A stretch of 64,000 bases of DNA, from positions 6,050,501 through 6,114,500 of the forward strand of contig NZ_CP128540.1 in the NCBI RefSeq assembly GCF_021283545.2. The letters are read 5' to 3'. The stretch is from Pseudomonas alloputida. Its GTDB lineage: Bacteria; Pseudomonadota; Gammaproteobacteria; Pseudomonadales; Pseudomonadaceae. Of this stretch, positions 24,488-33,810 are shown in pieces. Every line of letters begins with the position of its first letter. Position 1 is the first letter of the stretch. The position numbers and the translations under genes are program-made. The notes under the pieces are model-generated. The model saw only the letters and a program-made list of their open reading frames with translations. It was not told where the DNA came from and did no database searches.

Positions 24488-26854
24488 ATGAAGCGCAGCC
24501 TGACCCTGCTGGCGGTGGTAGTCACCGTGGCCGCTGGCGCCTCCGGGTACTGGTACGTTCAGGGCAAGCTGCCGCAGCGCGAGGGCGAGGTCGCCGTTGC
24601 CGGCCTGCAAGCGCCGGTCAGCGTGCGCTACGACGCACGCGGCGTGCCACACCTGCAGGCACAGAGCGAGCCGGACCTTTACCGCGCACTGGGCTACGTG
24701 CATGCCCAGGACCGTTTGTTCCAGATGGAGATCCTACGCCGCCTGGCCCGTGGCGAACTGGCTGAGGTGCTCGGCGACAAGCTGCTGCCCACCGACACCC
24801 TGTTCCGTAGCCTGCGCATACGCGAGCAGGCCGCGCTGATGGCCAAGCGCCAGGATCCGCAGGCGCCGGCATGGCAGGCCCTGCAAGCCTACCTCGACGG
24901 GGTCAACAGTTGGCAGGCCAGCCACCCCAAGCCCACGGAATTCGACCTGCTCGGCATCACCCCGCGCCCGTTCACCGCCGAGGACACGTTGAGCATCGCC
25001 GGCTACCTGGCCTACAGTTTTGCCGCCGCGTTCCGCACCGAGCCTGCTCTGACCTACATCCGAGACCAGCTGGGGCCTGACTACCTGAAAATATTCGACC
25101 TTGGCTGGCAACCCGAGGGCGCACTGGGCACGCCACTGGCCGCTGCCGACTGGCAAAGCCTGGAAGCACTTGCGCGCTTAAGCGATGAGGCGCTGGGCGA
25201 TGCCGGCATCCCGCAGTTCGAAGGCAGCAACGCCTGGGCGGTGGCGGGTAGCCGCACCCGCAGTGGCAAGCCGTTGCTGGCTGGCGACCCGCACATCAGC
25301 TTTGCCGTACCTGCGGTGTGGTACGAGGCCGAGCTGTCAGCGCCCGGCTTCAACCTCTACGGCTTTTTTCAGGCACTCAACCCATTCGCTCTGCTCGGCC
25401 ACAACCGTGACTTCGGCTGGAGCCTGACCATGTTCCAGAACGACGACGTCGACCTGATCGCAGAAAAGACCAACCCTGCCAACGCTGACCAGGTCATGGT
25501 CGATGGCCAGTGGCGCACACTGGAAAAGACCGAGCAACAGATTGCAATCAAAGGCGAGCAACCGGTCACCATCAACCTGCGCCGCTCACCCCACGGGCCA
25601 ATCGTCAACGAAGTCCTCGGCGCCACGGCAGGGGCCACGCCGATTGCCATGTGGTGGGCGTTCCTCGAAACCGAGAACCCGATCCTCGAAGGCTTCTACC
25701 AGCTCAATCGCGCCGACACCCTGGGCAAGATGCGCGAAGCGGCTGCCAAGGTGCAGGCGCCGGGGCTGAACTTCGTCTGGGCCAATGCCCGTGGCGATAT
25801 CGGCTGGTGGGCGGCGGCGAAACTGCCGATTCGCCCGGACGGTGTGAACCCGGCGTTCATCCTCGACGGCGCCAGCAGCCAGGCCGACAAACCCGGCTTT
25901 TACCCCTTCAGCGTCAACCCGCAACAGGAGAATCCGGCCAGCGGTTATATCGTCTCGGCCAACTACCAGCCACCCGCCGTGGTGCCGATACCCGGCTACT
26001 ACAACCTCGCCGACCGCGGCCGCCAGCTCGATCGCCAGCTGGCCAACCCGGAGGTGAAATGGGACATGCAGAACAGCCAGGCGCTGCAACTCGATACGGC
26101 CAGCGATTACGGCCCGCGCACCTTGGCACCGCTGCTAGCGACGTTGCGTCAGATCGCCCAGGGTGACGAGGAAGAGGAACTGGTCGAGCAGCTGGCTGCC
26201 TGGCGCGGCGACTATCCACTGGACTCAACCAGCGCCACGCTGTTCAACCAGTTCCTCTACGAGCTGGCCTATGCCGCGTTGCATGACGAATTGGGCGATA
26301 TCTGGTTCCCGGTGCTGATCAGCACCCGTGCCATCGATGCTGCGCTGCCGCGCCTGGCCGCCGATGCCGAGTCGCCCTGGTGGAACACCCGCGGCGCCAA
26401 CCAGCGCACTGACCGCAGCTCGATCGTGCGCGAAGCCTGGCAGAAGAGCCTTGGCCACTTGCGCGACACCCTCGGCAAAGACCCAGCCAGCTGGCAATGG
26501 GGCAAGGCCCATACCCTGACCCACAACCATCCGCTTGGGGTGAAAAAGCCGCTGAACCTGCTGTTCAACGTTGGGCCATTCGCCGCACCCGGTACCCATG
26601 AAGTGCCGAACAACCTCTCGGCGAAGATCAGCTCTGCGCCATGGCCGGTGACCTATGGGCCGTCGACGCGGCGGCTGATCGACTTTGCCGATGCCGGGCA
26701 GGCGCTGACCATCAACCCGGTCGGGCAGAGTGGCGTGCCGTTCGACCGGCATTACGCGGACCAGGCCGAGGGGTATGTGCAGGGGCAGTATCAGCGGGCG
26801 CAGATGGGGGTGATTCCGGCGCAAAGTACCTTACGGCTGGTACCCCCGAAGTAA
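24488..26854 (+). CDS. Penicillin acylase-family N-terminal-nucleophile amidase
   Basis: This 788-aa precursor has an N-terminal signal/anchor (about residues 4-22) and is expected to mature by self-cleavage into two chains in the periplasm. The nucleophile is Ser247 in FEGSNAWAV, followed by LLAGDPHISFAVPAVWYEAEL. The conserved Asn is in SANYQPP. The family includes beta-lactam acylases and acyl-homoserine-lactone acylases (PvdQ, QuiP, HacB). Which activity this one has cannot be read from the sequence. It stands alone, with GGAG before the ATG, and ends against the terminator of the MetQ-like gene. Confidence 0.9.
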   Translation: MKRSLTLLAVVVTVAAGASGYWYVQGKLPQREGEVAVAGLQAPVSVRYDARGVPHLQAQSEPDLYRALGYVHAQDRLFQMEILRRLARGELAEVLGDKLLPTDTLFRSLRIREQAALMAKRQDPQAPAWQALQAYLDGVNSWQASHPKPTEFDLLGITPRPFTAEDTLSIAGYLAYSFAAAFRTEPALTYIRDQLGPDYLKIFDLGWQPEGALGTPLAAADWQSLEALARLSDEALGDAGIPQFEGSNAWAVAGSRTRSGKPLLAGDPHISFAVPAVWYEAELSAPGFNLYGFFQALNPFALLGHNRDFGWSLTMFQNDDVDLIAEKTNPANADQVMVDGQWRTLEKTEQQIAIKGEQPVTINLRRSPHGPIVNEVLGATAGATPIAMWWAFLETENPILEGFYQLNRADTLGKMREAAAKVQAPGLNFVWANARGDIGWWAAAKLPIRPDGVNPAFILDGASSQADKPGFYPFSVNPQQENPASGYIVSANYQPPAVVPIPGYYNLADRGRQLDRQLANPEVKWDMQNSQALQLDTASDYGPRTLAPLLATLRQIAQGDEEEELVEQLAAWRGDYPLDSTSATLFNQFLYELAYAALHDELGDIWFPVLISTRAIDAALPRLAADAESPWWNTRGANQRTDRSSIVREAWQKSLGHLRDTLGKDPASWQWGKAHTLTHNHPLGVKKPLNLLFNVGPFAAPGTHEVPNNLSAKISSAPWPVTYGPSTRRLIDFADAGQALTINPVGQSGVPFDRHYADQAEGYVQGQYQRAQMGVIPAQSTLRLVPPK

Positions 26855-26916
26855 GAGGCTGCTTTGCGGCCGCTTCGCAGCAAAAGGCTTCTACGGTGCT
26901 GTGCGGGCAGGGCTGA

Positions 26917-26946
26917 AGAAAAACGCCGACACAAGGTGTCGGCGTT
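26917..26946 (-). terminator. Intrinsic terminator of the MetQ-like gene
   Basis: On the minus strand an 11-bp perfect stem (AACGCCGACAC with its complement, 26922-26946) and a 3-base loop are followed by a T-rich run. It separates this gene from the convergent acylase gene. Confidence 0.85.
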
Positions 26947-26973
26947 GGCACATATCAGGCGTTGCTAGCGAAA

Positions 26974-27759
26974 TCAGAACGCCGGCAGTACGGCACCTTG
27001 GTACTTCTTGGCAATGAATGCCTTGACTTCCGGGCTGGTCAGGGCCTTGGCCAGTTTCTGGATGGCCTCACTGTCCTTGTTGTCCGGGCGGGCCACCAGG
27101 AAGTTCACGTAAGGCGAGTCGGCACCTTCGATCACCAGTGCATCTTTAGCCGGGTTCAGGCCAGCTTCCAGGGCGTAGTTGGTGTTGATCATGTCCAGGT
27201 CGACCTGGTCCAGCACACGGGGCAGCATGGCCGACTCAAGCTCGCGGAACTTCAGCTTCTTCGGGTTCTCGGCGATATCCTTGGGGGTGGCCAGGGCATT
27301 CTTCGGGTCTTTCAAGGTAATCAGGCCGGCCTTCTGCAGCAGCAGCAGCGCACGGCCGCTGTTGCTGCCCTCGTTAGGGATGGCAACGGTTGCGCCTTCT
27401 TTCAGCTCGCTCAGGGCCTTGACCTTCTTCGAGTAGCCACCGAAGGGCTCTACGTGTACACCCACCACGGTTTCCAGGTGGGTGCCCTTGCCTTCGTTGA
27501 AGTTCTGCAGGTACGGCAGCGTCTGGAAGTAGTTGGCGTCCAGACGCTTCTGGTCCACCTGCACGTTCGGCTGCACGTAATCGGTGAAGACCTTGATCTG
27601 AAGGTCCACGCCTTCTTTTGCCAGGGTCGGCTTGATCAATTCGAGGATTTCGGCGTGCGGTACCGGGGTAGCGGCAACCACCAGTTTCTCGGCAGCAGCG
27701 GCCAGGCCGGAGAACGACAGGGCAGCAGCCAGGGCAGTGGTCAGCAGGGTCTTCTTCAT
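26974..27759 (-). CDS. MetQ/NlpA-family substrate-binding protein
   Basis: This 261-aa periplasmic protein belongs to the D-methionine-binding NlpA family: a signal peptide (MKKTLLTTALAAALSFSG, cut near AAA-EK), VVAATPVPHAEILE, VDQKRLDANYFQTLPYLQNF and IPNEGSNSGRALLLLQKAGLI. It has no lipobox cysteine, so it is soluble rather than a lipoprotein. The start at 27759 has AAGGA nine bases upstream. No MetN or MetI partner is nearby, so it must share a transporter encoded elsewhere. Its place beside a SfnR-like activator and the sulfate operon points to methionine or organosulfur uptake during sulfur limitation. Confidence 0.9.
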   Translation of the reverse strand: MKKTLLTTALAAALSFSGLAAAAEKLVVAATPVPHAEILELIKPTLAKEGVDLQIKVFTDYVQPNVQVDQKRLDANYFQTLPYLQNFNEGKGTHLETVVGVHVEPFGGYSKKVKALSELKEGATVAIPNEGSNSGRALLLLQKAGLITLKDPKNALATPKDIAENPKKLKFRELESAMLPRVLDQVDLDMINTNYALEAGLNPAKDALVIEGADSPYVNFLVARPDNKDSEAIQKLAKALTSPEVKAFIAKKYQGAVLPAF

Positions 27760-27934
27760 GGTGGTCCTTGTTCTGAATCTGGGCCATCGACGATGGCGAA
27801 TCGGGTGCCCAACCGGTTCACCAGTGGGCGTGAGGCGGACGATACCCAAATTTTTTATTCCGCAACAATATCTTTTACTTAGCTGCTTATTCCAAAAACA
27901 GAATTACATAAGCCTCCTTACTCAGGAGCGATAT
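27760..27934 (-). promoter_or_regulatory. AT-rich leader of the MetQ-like gene with a start-stop element
   Basis: This 175-bp gap is far more AT-rich than its surroundings. On the minus strand a perfect ribosome-binding site AAGGAGG (27913-27919) is followed three bases later by ATG TAA (27909-27904), an immediate start-stop. Two copies of TTATTCC (near 27856 and 27887, plus strand) lie 31 bp apart. Leader regulation or a CysB-type activator site is possible; neither is shown. Confidence 0.45.
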
Positions 27935-28765
27935 CTAACGTGCGGGGTCAGGCAGGTCGAGGTCTTCGGGCAGGATCTCTTCGCCGTCATTGACCAGCAA
28001 TGCAAAGTGGATGACGTTCTCCAGTTCGCGGGTATTGCCGGGCCAGAAATGCCCCTCCAGAACCCGCTGCGCCGCCTCGCTCACCAAGGGCACAGGCCGT
28101 TGCAGGCGCACGCTGTAGATGCCCGCAAAGTACTCGGCCAGCGGCAGGATATCGCCCGGCCGCTCGCGCAGCGGCGGCAGTTCCAGCGCGCCCTCGCGCA
28201 AATACTGGTACAGGCGCTCGTTGAAGCGCCCTGCACGCACCACACGGGCCAGGTCGATGCTGGTGGCGGCTACCAGACGCACATCCACCGGCTGTGGCTG
28301 CTGCGCGCCCACCCGAGTGACCTCGCGGTTTTCCAGGGCCGCCAGCAGCTTGCCCTGGATGGCCAACGGCAAGTCGGCAATCTCGTCCAGGTACAAGGTG
28401 CCGCCGCTGGCCGAACCGAACCAGCCGGCGCGGCTGCTGGCCGTACCGCCATGGCTGCCGGCGCTATAGCCAAACAGCTCGGCATCGGCGTAGGTGGGGC
28501 TGATGGCCGCGCAGTTGACCGACACGAACAACCCTCCACGGTCGCTGGTACGGTGGATCTGCCGGGCCAGCAGCTCCTTGCCGGTGCCGGTTTCGCCACG
28601 GATCAGCACCGGCAAAGGTTGTGGCGCCAGGCGCTCAAGGTCCTCGCGCAGCTGCTGCGAGCGCGGGTCGATAAACACCAGCGCCTTGGCACGAATGCTC
28701 AGCGGGCTCTTGTCCAGCTCGGGAAAGGTCAGTAGCGGCTGGCCGAACGGGTTTTGAAACGTCAT
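27935..28765 (-). CDS. Truncated SfnR-like sigma-54 enhancer-binding protein without DNA-binding domain
   Basis: This 276-aa AAA+ protein resembles SfnR-type activators of organosulfur genes: no N-terminal sensor, Walker A GETGTGKE (residues 57-64), Walker B GGTLYLDEI (121-129), and the sensor region WPGNTRELENVIHFALL. Two features are missing. The GAFTGA loop that contacts sigma-54 is replaced by GSHGGT (103-108). The protein stops after EDLDLPDPAR with no Fis-type helix-turn-helix, and the DNA beyond is AT-rich and does not continue it in any frame. It may have lost activator function, or act without DNA binding. It sits between the hydrolase and MetQ-like genes, all on the minus strand. 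Confidence 0.85.
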   Translation of the reverse strand: MTFQNPFGQPLLTFPELDKSPLSIRAKALVFIDPRSQQLREDLERLAPQPLPVLIRGETGTGKELLARQIHRTSDRGGLFVSVNCAAISPTYADAELFGYSAGSHGGTASSRAGWFGSASGGTLYLDEIADLPLAIQGKLLAALENREVTRVGAQQPQPVDVRLVAATSIDLARVVRAGRFNERLYQYLREGALELPPLRERPGDILPLAEYFAGIYSVRLQRPVPLVSEAAQRVLEGHFWPGNTRELENVIHFALLVNDGEEILPEDLDLPDPAR

Positions 28766-28829
28766 GACGAACTCCCGCCCCAGGCCCGTAATGGCCAGGC
28801 GTCAGGCAAAGGGTGAACAGTAAGGGCGA

Positions 28830-29411
28830 TCAGGCGCGGCGCAGTGCGCGCTGCTCAATCCGGCTCTGCAGGCGATACAGGTAGGCGAAGCCTTGTTCCC
28901 AGCGCTCATGACCGGACTTGACGTTGATGTGCCCGGCATTGCTCAGCAAACCCGCTTCGGCGCCCCATGCCTGGGCCAGGTACAGCGCCCGTGGCACGTT
29001 CACGGCTGGGTCGTTGTCCGAGCTGACAACCTGGCTAGGGAACGGCAGCACCTCGGTAGGGATCGGCGCAAAGTTGCGCAGCACGGGTGCGCAAGTGGGC
29101 CGTTCGACATCTGCCGGCGCCACCAGCAGTGCACCACGCACCTGCCGTAGCAAGGCCGGGCTTGCCTGCGCTGCCCAATGGGCGACAGTGATGCAACCAA
29201 GGCTGTGGGCAATCAGGATCACCGGCGAGCGCTCGGCGGCAATCGCCTGCTCCAACGCGTGCACCCAGTCCTGCCGCTGCGGGGTGAGCCAGTCTTGCTG
29301 TTCAACCCGTGCACTGTTGGGCAGGGTGCGCTGCCAGTGACTCTGCCAATGGTTGTCTGGCGATCCTTGCCAACCCGGCACAATCAGGTAGCGAATCGAC
29401 TCATTGCGCAT
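28830..29411 (-). CDS. RBBP9/YdeN-type alpha/beta hydrolase
   Basis: This 193-aa serine hydrolase has YLIVPGWQGSPDNHWQSHW at the N-terminus, the nucleophile elbow LIAHSLGCITVAHW, and the catalytic His in LSNAGHINVKSGHERW, all typical of the RBBP9/YdeN (DUF1749-like) family. The substrate is unknown. Start 29411 has GGAGG eight bases upstream. A plausible sigma-70 promoter lies 35 bp before it. It is the first of three minus-strand genes (hydrolase, SfnR-like protein, MetQ-like protein) that may form a sulfur-responsive unit. Confidence 0.87.
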   Translation of the reverse strand: MRNESIRYLIVPGWQGSPDNHWQSHWQRTLPNSARVEQQDWLTPQRQDWVHALEQAIAAERSPVILIAHSLGCITVAHWAAQASPALLRQVRGALLVAPADVERPTCAPVLRNFAPIPTEVLPFPSQVVSSDNDPAVNVPRALYLAQAWGAEAGLLSNAGHINVKSGHERWEQGFAYLYRLQSRIEQRALRRA

Positions 29412-29447
29412 GGGGACGCCTCCAGTAAGTTTGCGTGCTTGGAGACA

Positions 29448-29475
29448 AGTATAGGGAGGGCGAAATATTCGTAAA
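29448..29475 (-). promoter_or_regulatory. Putative promoter of the RBBP9-like hydrolase gene
   Basis: On the minus strand -35 TTTACG (29470-29475) and -10 TATACT (29448-29453) are 16 bp apart, 37 bp before the ATG. A TTATTCC box lies just upstream, within an AT-rich stretch, and may bind an activator. Confidence 0.5.
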
Positions 29476-29576
29476 GGAATAAGAAGATATTTATTAATAC
29501 CCATATTGCATAACAAGCAGGCTACAGCCACTCGCTTGAGAAAGGCTGTAAAGCTGCCCTGTCACGCGTTCAGGCA

Positions 29577-29602
29577 AGAAAAACCCGGGACCATGCCCGG
29601 GC
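29577..29602 (-). terminator. Probable intrinsic terminator of the cysA operon
   Basis: On the minus strand CCCGGG, a 6-base loop and CCCGGG are followed by TTTTTC. It lies 20 bp after the cysA stop codon. Confidence 0.65.
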
Positions 29603-29621
29603 TCTCTTTGCCTTGTGCGAC

Positions 29622-30611
29622 TTAGATATCCGCCACCTTCTGCCACACCTTCGGCCGGAAGAACAACGTCTCTCCCCGCGCCAACCCGGTCAGGCTGTCA
29701 TGGTCTTTCACCACTTCGGCCTCGATCAGCTCACTCTGCCCTTCCACCTTCAAGGTCACCCGCGTGGTTGCGCCCAACGGCCGAATGTCGCGCACCTCGG
29801 CCGCATGGTGCCCTTCGGTCTCGTGCCGCGACAGCGACACCTCGTGCGGGCGAAACAGCACGTGATGCCCTTCGCTCAAGGCCAGGCGGTTGGAGTCACC
29901 GAGGAAGTGGTAGACGAAATCGTTGGCCGGCTGATCGTACACTTCACCCGGCGAGCCGATCTGCTCGATCACGCCCTTGTTCATCACCACGATGCGGTCG
30001 GCTACTTCCATGGCTTCTTCCTGGTCGTGGGTAACGAACACCGACGTCAGGTTGATATCCTCGTGCAGCCGCGCCAGCCAGCGACGCAGCTCCTTGCGCA
30101 CCTTGGCATCCAGCGCACCGAATGGCTCGTCCAGCAGCAGCACCTTCGGCTCCACCGCCAGGGCACGGGCCAGGGCGATACGCTGACGCTGGCCACCGGA
30201 AAGCTGCTCGGGGTAGCGGTCGGACAGCCAGTCCAGTTGCACCATGTTCAGCAGCTCATGCACCTTCTCGGCAATCTTGCTCTCGCTCGGGCGCTCGCCC
30301 TTGGGCTTCATGCGCAGGCCGAAGGCAACGTTGTCGAACACGCTCATGTGGCGGAACAGCGCGTAGTGCTGGAACACGAACCCGACGTTACGGTCACGCA
30401 CATCATGGCCGGAAACGTCCTCGCCATGGAACACGATGTTGCCCTGGTCCGGGGTTTCCAGGCCGGCAATGATGCGCAGCAGGGTGGTCTTGCCACAGCC
30501 GGACGGGCCGAGCAAAGCCACCAGCTCGCCGCTGTTGATGTCCAGGTTGATAGCGTTCAGGGCCTGGAAGCTGTTGAAGCGCTTGCTGACGTTACGAACT
30601 TCGATCGACAT
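29622..30611 (-). CDS. cysA: Sulfate/thiosulfate ABC transporter ATPase
   Basis: CysA powers sulfate and thiosulfate import. The 329-aa protein has Walker [15 protein letters not shown] (residues 34-47), the ABC signature [15 protein letters not shown], Walker [13 protein letters not shown], the switch His in [15 protein letters not shown], and a C-terminal TOBE-like regulatory domain (residues 240-329). It starts three bases after the cysW stop region and shares its ribosome-binding site AGGAATG. It is the last gene of oscA-sbp-cysT-cysW-cysA, which a CysB-type activator would be expected to switch on during sulfur starvation. Confidence 0.96.
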   Translation of the reverse strand: MSIEVRNVSKRFNSFQALNAINLDINSGELVALLGPSGCGKTTLLRIIAGLETPDQGNIVFHGEDVSGHDVRDRNVGFVFQHYALFRHMSVFDNVAFGLRMKPKGERPSESKIAEKVHELLNMVQLDWLSDRYPEQLSGGQRQRIALARALAVEPKVLLLDEPFGALDAKVRKELRRWLARLHEDINLTSVFVTHDQEEAMEVADRIVVMNKGVIEQIGSPGEVYDQPANDFVYHFLGDSNRLALSEGHHVLFRPHEVSLSRHETEGHHAAEVRDIRPLGATTRVTLKVEGQSELIEAEVVKDHDSLTGLARGETLFFRPKVWQKVADI

Positions 30612-30614
30612 GAA

Positions 30615-31487
30615 TCATTCCTCCGCGGCGCTGTGGCGCAGGCGGTTAATACGGTTCTCGCTCCACTGCTTGAGCAGCAGGATGAAGAGCGCCAGGATCA
30701 GCAACAGGCTGGCCACGCTGAAGGCCGCGACGTGGTTGTACTCGTTGTAGAGGATCTCCACATGCAGCGGCAAGGTGTTGGTCACGCCACGGATGTGGCC
30801 CGACACCACCGACACCGCGCCAAACTCGCCCATGGCCCGCGCGGTACACAGCACCACGCCGTAAATCAGGCCCCATTTGATGTTCGGCAGGGTCACGTGC
30901 CAGAACATCTGCCAGCCGTTGGCACCGAGCAGCCGTGCGGCCTCCTCCTCTTGCGTGCCTTGCTCCTGCATCAGCGGGATCAGCTCACGGGCCACGAACG
31001 GTACGGTCACGAAAATGGTCGCCAGGACAATGCCCGGCAGGGCGAACACTATCTGGATATCGTGGTCCTGCAGCCACGGCCCGAGCAGGCCTTGCGCGCC
31101 GAACATCAGCACGTAGACCAGGCCGGCGATCACGGGGGACACCGAGAACGGCAGGTCGATCAGGGTGACCAGGATGCTCTTGCCACGGAAGGTGTACTTG
31201 CTGACGCACCAGGCAGCGCTTACGCCAAATACCAGGTTCAGCGGCACCGAGATAACCACGGCGAGCAGGGTCAGCTTCAGCGCCGACAACGCATCGGGTT
31301 CGAATATCGCCTCGAAGAAGGTGCCAAAACCGTTCTTCAGCGCCTGCGATACCACGATCACCAGCGGCAGCAGCAGGAACAGGGCGAACACCAGCCAGCC
31401 AAGGCCGATCAGGATACGCCGTGACGTGGCGCTGCCACGGCGGGCGGCGTTGGCTGCGGCACTTGCACTCAGGGATGAACTGGACAT
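30615..31487 (-). CDS. cysW: Sulfate ABC transporter permease CysW
   Basis: This 290-aa inner-membrane permease has six predicted helices and the binding-protein-dependent permease loop ([28 protein letters not shown]), which docks CysA. The start at 31487 has GAAGGAGG before it. The frame is open to 31733 only because it overlaps cysT. With CysT it forms the membrane channel for sulfate/thiosulfate. The gap from cysT is 11 bp. Confidence 0.95.
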   Translation of the reverse strand: MSSSSLSASAAANAARRGSATSRRILIGLGWLVFALFLLLPLVIVVSQALKNGFGTFFEAIFEPDALSALKLTLLAVVISVPLNLVFGVSAAWCVSKYTFRGKSILVTLIDLPFSVSPVIAGLVYVLMFGAQGLLGPWLQDHDIQIVFALPGIVLATIFVTVPFVARELIPLMQEQGTQEEEAARLLGANGWQMFWHVTLPNIKWGLIYGVVLCTARAMGEFGAVSVVSGHIRGVTNTLPLHVEILYNEYNHVAAFSVASLLLILALFILLLKQWSENRINRLRHSAAEE

Positions 31488-31498
31488 GCCGGCCTCCT

Positions 31499-32317
31499 TC
31501 AAGGGGTTTCGATGCGGCGCTGCAGCAGGTTGATCAGCAGCAGCAGGATGAAGGAAACCACCAGCATCAACACGCCGATGGCGGTCGCGCCGGTGTAGTC
31601 GTACTGGTCGAGCTTGACCATGATCAGCAGCGGCAGAATCTCGGTCTTCATCGGCATGTTGCCGGCAATGAAGATCACCGAACCATACTCGCCCACGCCA
31701 CGGGCGAAGGCCAGGGCAAAGCCGGTGAGCCATGCCGGCAGCAGGGCCGGCGCCAGGATGTGGCGGAACACCTGCAGTGGCTTGGCCCCCAGGCAGGCTG
31801 CGGCCTCTTCCACTTCACGCGGGATGTCGGCCAGTACCGGCTGCACCGTACGCACCACGAACGGCAAGGTCACGAAGGTCAGTGCCAGGGTGATGCCCAG
31901 CGGGGTGTAGGCGATCTTGAAGCCCAGGTCGGTGGCGAACTGGCCGACCCAGCCCTGCGGCGCGTACAGGGCCGTCAGGGCGATACCGGCAACCGCGGTG
32001 GGCAAGGCAAACGGCAGGTCAATCATCGCATCGATGATCTTGCGCCCGGGGAAGGTGTAACGCACCAGCACCCAGGCAAGCAGGGTACCGATCACACCGT
32101 TGATGATGGCGGCGAACAGGGCGGTGCCGAAGCTCAGCTTGAGCGCAGCGATCACCCGCGGCGCACTGATGATGTTCCAGAACTGCTCGAAGGTCAGCTG
32201 CGAGGCATGGATGAACATGGCCGCCAGCGGTATCAGCACGATCAGGCTGAGGTACACCAAGGTGTAGCCCAGCGTCAGCCCGAAGCCGGGTATGACGGGG
32301 GAGATACGACGCGACAT
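31499..32317 (-). CDS. cysT: Sulfate ABC transporter permease CysT
   Basis: This 272-aa partner permease of CysW has six helices and the EAA-type loop [29 protein letters not shown]. Its N-terminus [22 protein letters not shown] is typical of CysT/CysU. AGGGAT lies before the ATG. A second-type REP pair lies between it and sbp, inside the operon, which may set a higher level of sbp mRNA than of permease mRNA. Confidence 0.95.
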   Translation of the reverse strand: MSRRISPVIPGFGLTLGYTLVYLSLIVLIPLAAMFIHASQLTFEQFWNIISAPRVIAALKLSFGTALFAAIINGVIGTLLAWVLVRYTFPGRKIIDAMIDLPFALPTAVAGIALTALYAPQGWVGQFATDLGFKIAYTPLGITLALTFVTLPFVVRTVQPVLADIPREVEEAAACLGAKPLQVFRHILAPALLPAWLTGFALAFARGVGEYGSVIFIAGNMPMKTEILPLLIMVKLDQYDYTGATAIGVLMLVVSFILLLLINLLQRRIETP

Positions 32318-32396
32318 AAATATCCCTGGTTGAACGCACTAAGCCCGGAAACAATCCCGGGCCGGTGCAAGCTTTTGAATCCTGGGGCTGCTTGGC

Positions 32397-32475
32397 AGCC
32401 CATTCGCGACACAAGGCCGCTCCCACAGGAGATCATGGTTCCTTGTGGAAGCGACCTTGTGCCGCGAATGGGCCG
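32397..32475. repeat. REP-like pair between sbp and cysT
   Basis: Facing repeats (CCCATTCGCGACACAAGGCC and its partner CCTTGTGCCGCGAATGGG) form a long imperfect hairpin within the sulfate operon. It is of the same type as the hairpin at 23186-23218. Confidence 0.75.
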
Positions 32476-32501
32476 CACGCGGCCCCGCTTTCCTTTGGCG
32501 C

Positions 32502-33509
32502 TTACTGTGCCTGATAGATCTGGTCGAACACACCGCCATCATTGAAGAATTTCGGTTGTGCAGTCTTCCACCCACCAAAGTCCTTGTCGATGGTCACCAG
32601 GTCCAGTTTCGGGAACTGCTTGCCGAACTGCGCAGCGACTTTCTCGTCACGCGGGCGGTAGAAGTTCTCGGCGGCAATCTTCTGCCCGGCCGGGCTGTAC
32701 AGGTGCTTGAGGTATTCGATGGCAATCTCGGTATTGCCCTTCTTCTCGGCGTTCTTGTCGACCACGGCCACTGGCGGCTCGGCCAGGATCGACAGCGACG
32801 GCACGACGATCTCGAACTTGTTGGCACCACCGTCTTCCTTCAGGGCCAGGAAGGCTTCGTTTTCCCAGGCCAGCAACACGTCGCCCTGGCCATTGTTGAC
32901 GAAGGTGATGGTCGAACCACGGGCGCCGGTATCCAGCACCGGTACATGCTTGAACAGCTCCTGCACATAGGCCTTGGCCTTCTCTTCGCTACCGCCAACC
33001 TTCAGGCCGTACGCCCACGCTGCGAGGAAGTTCCAGCGCGCACCGCCGGAGGTTTTCGGGTTCGGGGTGATGACCGACACGTCCTTCTTGATCAGGTCGC
33101 CCCAGTCCTTGATGCCTTTCGGGTTGCCCTTGCGCACCAGGAACACGATGGTCGAGGTGTACGGGGTGCTGGCGTCAGGCAGGCGGGTCTGCCAGTTCTC
33201 GGGCAGGGTCTTGCCAAGCTTGGCCACTTCGTCGATGTCACCGGCCAGGGCCAGGGTCACCACGTCGGCGCGCAGGCCGTCGATCACCGCACGGGCCTGC
33301 TTGCCCGACCCCCCATGGGATTGCTGGATTTTCACCTTGTCACCCGGGTGGGCCTGTTGCCAGTGTTTGATGAACTCGGCGTTGTACTGCTGGTACAGCT
33401 CACGGGTCGGGTCATAGGACACGTTGAGCAGTTCGTAGTCCTTGGCGATGGCGGAACCGGCAAAAACAGCACTGGCCAGGGCGGCGAGCGCATAACGGCG
33501 GATGGACAT
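32502..33509 (-). CDS. sbp: Periplasmic sulfate-binding protein
   Basis: This 335-aa periplasmic protein captures sulfate/thiosulfate for CysTWA. A Sec signal (cut after SAIA, about residue 22) is followed by [21 protein letters not shown], the sulfate-binding protein start, then [17 protein letters not shown] (ligand loop) and [12 protein letters not shown]. Start 33509 has GGGAG upstream. It is the second gene of the operon, after oscA. Confidence 0.96.
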   Translation of the reverse strand: MSIRRYALAALASAVFAGSAIAKDYELLNVSYDPTRELYQQYNAEFIKHWQQAHPGDKVKIQQSHGGSGKQARAVIDGLRADVVTLALAGDIDEVAKLGKTLPENWQTRLPDASTPYTSTIVFLVRKGNPKGIKDWGDLIKKDVSVITPNPKTSGGARWNFLAAWAYGLKVGGSEEKAKAYVQELFKHVPVLDTGARGSTITFVNNGQGDVLLAWENEAFLALKEDGGANKFEIVVPSLSILAEPPVAVVDKNAEKKGNTEIAIEYLKHLYSPAGQKIAAENFYRPRDEKVAAQFGKQFPKLDLVTIDKDFGGWKTAQPKFFNDGGVFDQIYQAQ

Positions 33510-33559
33510 GGTGAAGCTCCCGATTGGCATTTTTCTAGTTTTGGATGTTGTGGCGCCGA

Positions 33560-33742
33560 TCAGCCGGGCTTGTTGCCGGGCTGTTGCAGGCGGAACTTCT
33601 CCTTGCGCTCGATCTGTACGACCTGAGCGTTGTGCACGGTGATCTCCACCGCACCGAAACGCAGGTCGCGCAGGGCGCTCTGGATTTCACGCAAGATGGT
33701 GGCTTCGTCCTGACCGTCGATGCTACGCAGAGATGCACTCAT
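33560..33742 (-). CDS. oscA: OscA, small sulfur-starvation protein (YezD/DUF2292 family)
   Basis: This 60-aa protein ([27 protein letters not shown], then [24 protein letters not shown]) belongs to the YezD/DUF2292 family. OscA was named in Pseudomonas for its need in organosulfur use and chromate tolerance, and it is known to precede sbp, as here. Its biochemical function is unknown. Start 33742 has AAGGAG eight bases upstream. It is the leading gene of the sulfate operon, with a probable activator site about 90 bp upstream. Confidence 0.92.
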   Translation of the reverse strand: MSASLRSIDGQDEATILREIQSALRDLRFGAVEITVHNAQVVQIERKEKFRLQQPGNKPG

Positions 33743-33810
33743 GCTCGTTCTCCTTGGAGTGAGGGCGCCGGGCAGAGGTTTGAAGGGGTTTTGCGCCTGG
33801 CTTGAGGGCA

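Noticed and set aside
26855..26900. A further REP copy after the acylase gene
   Set aside because: There is a GC-rich partial dyad (GCTGC...GCAGC), but the REP core is not present, so it was not listed.
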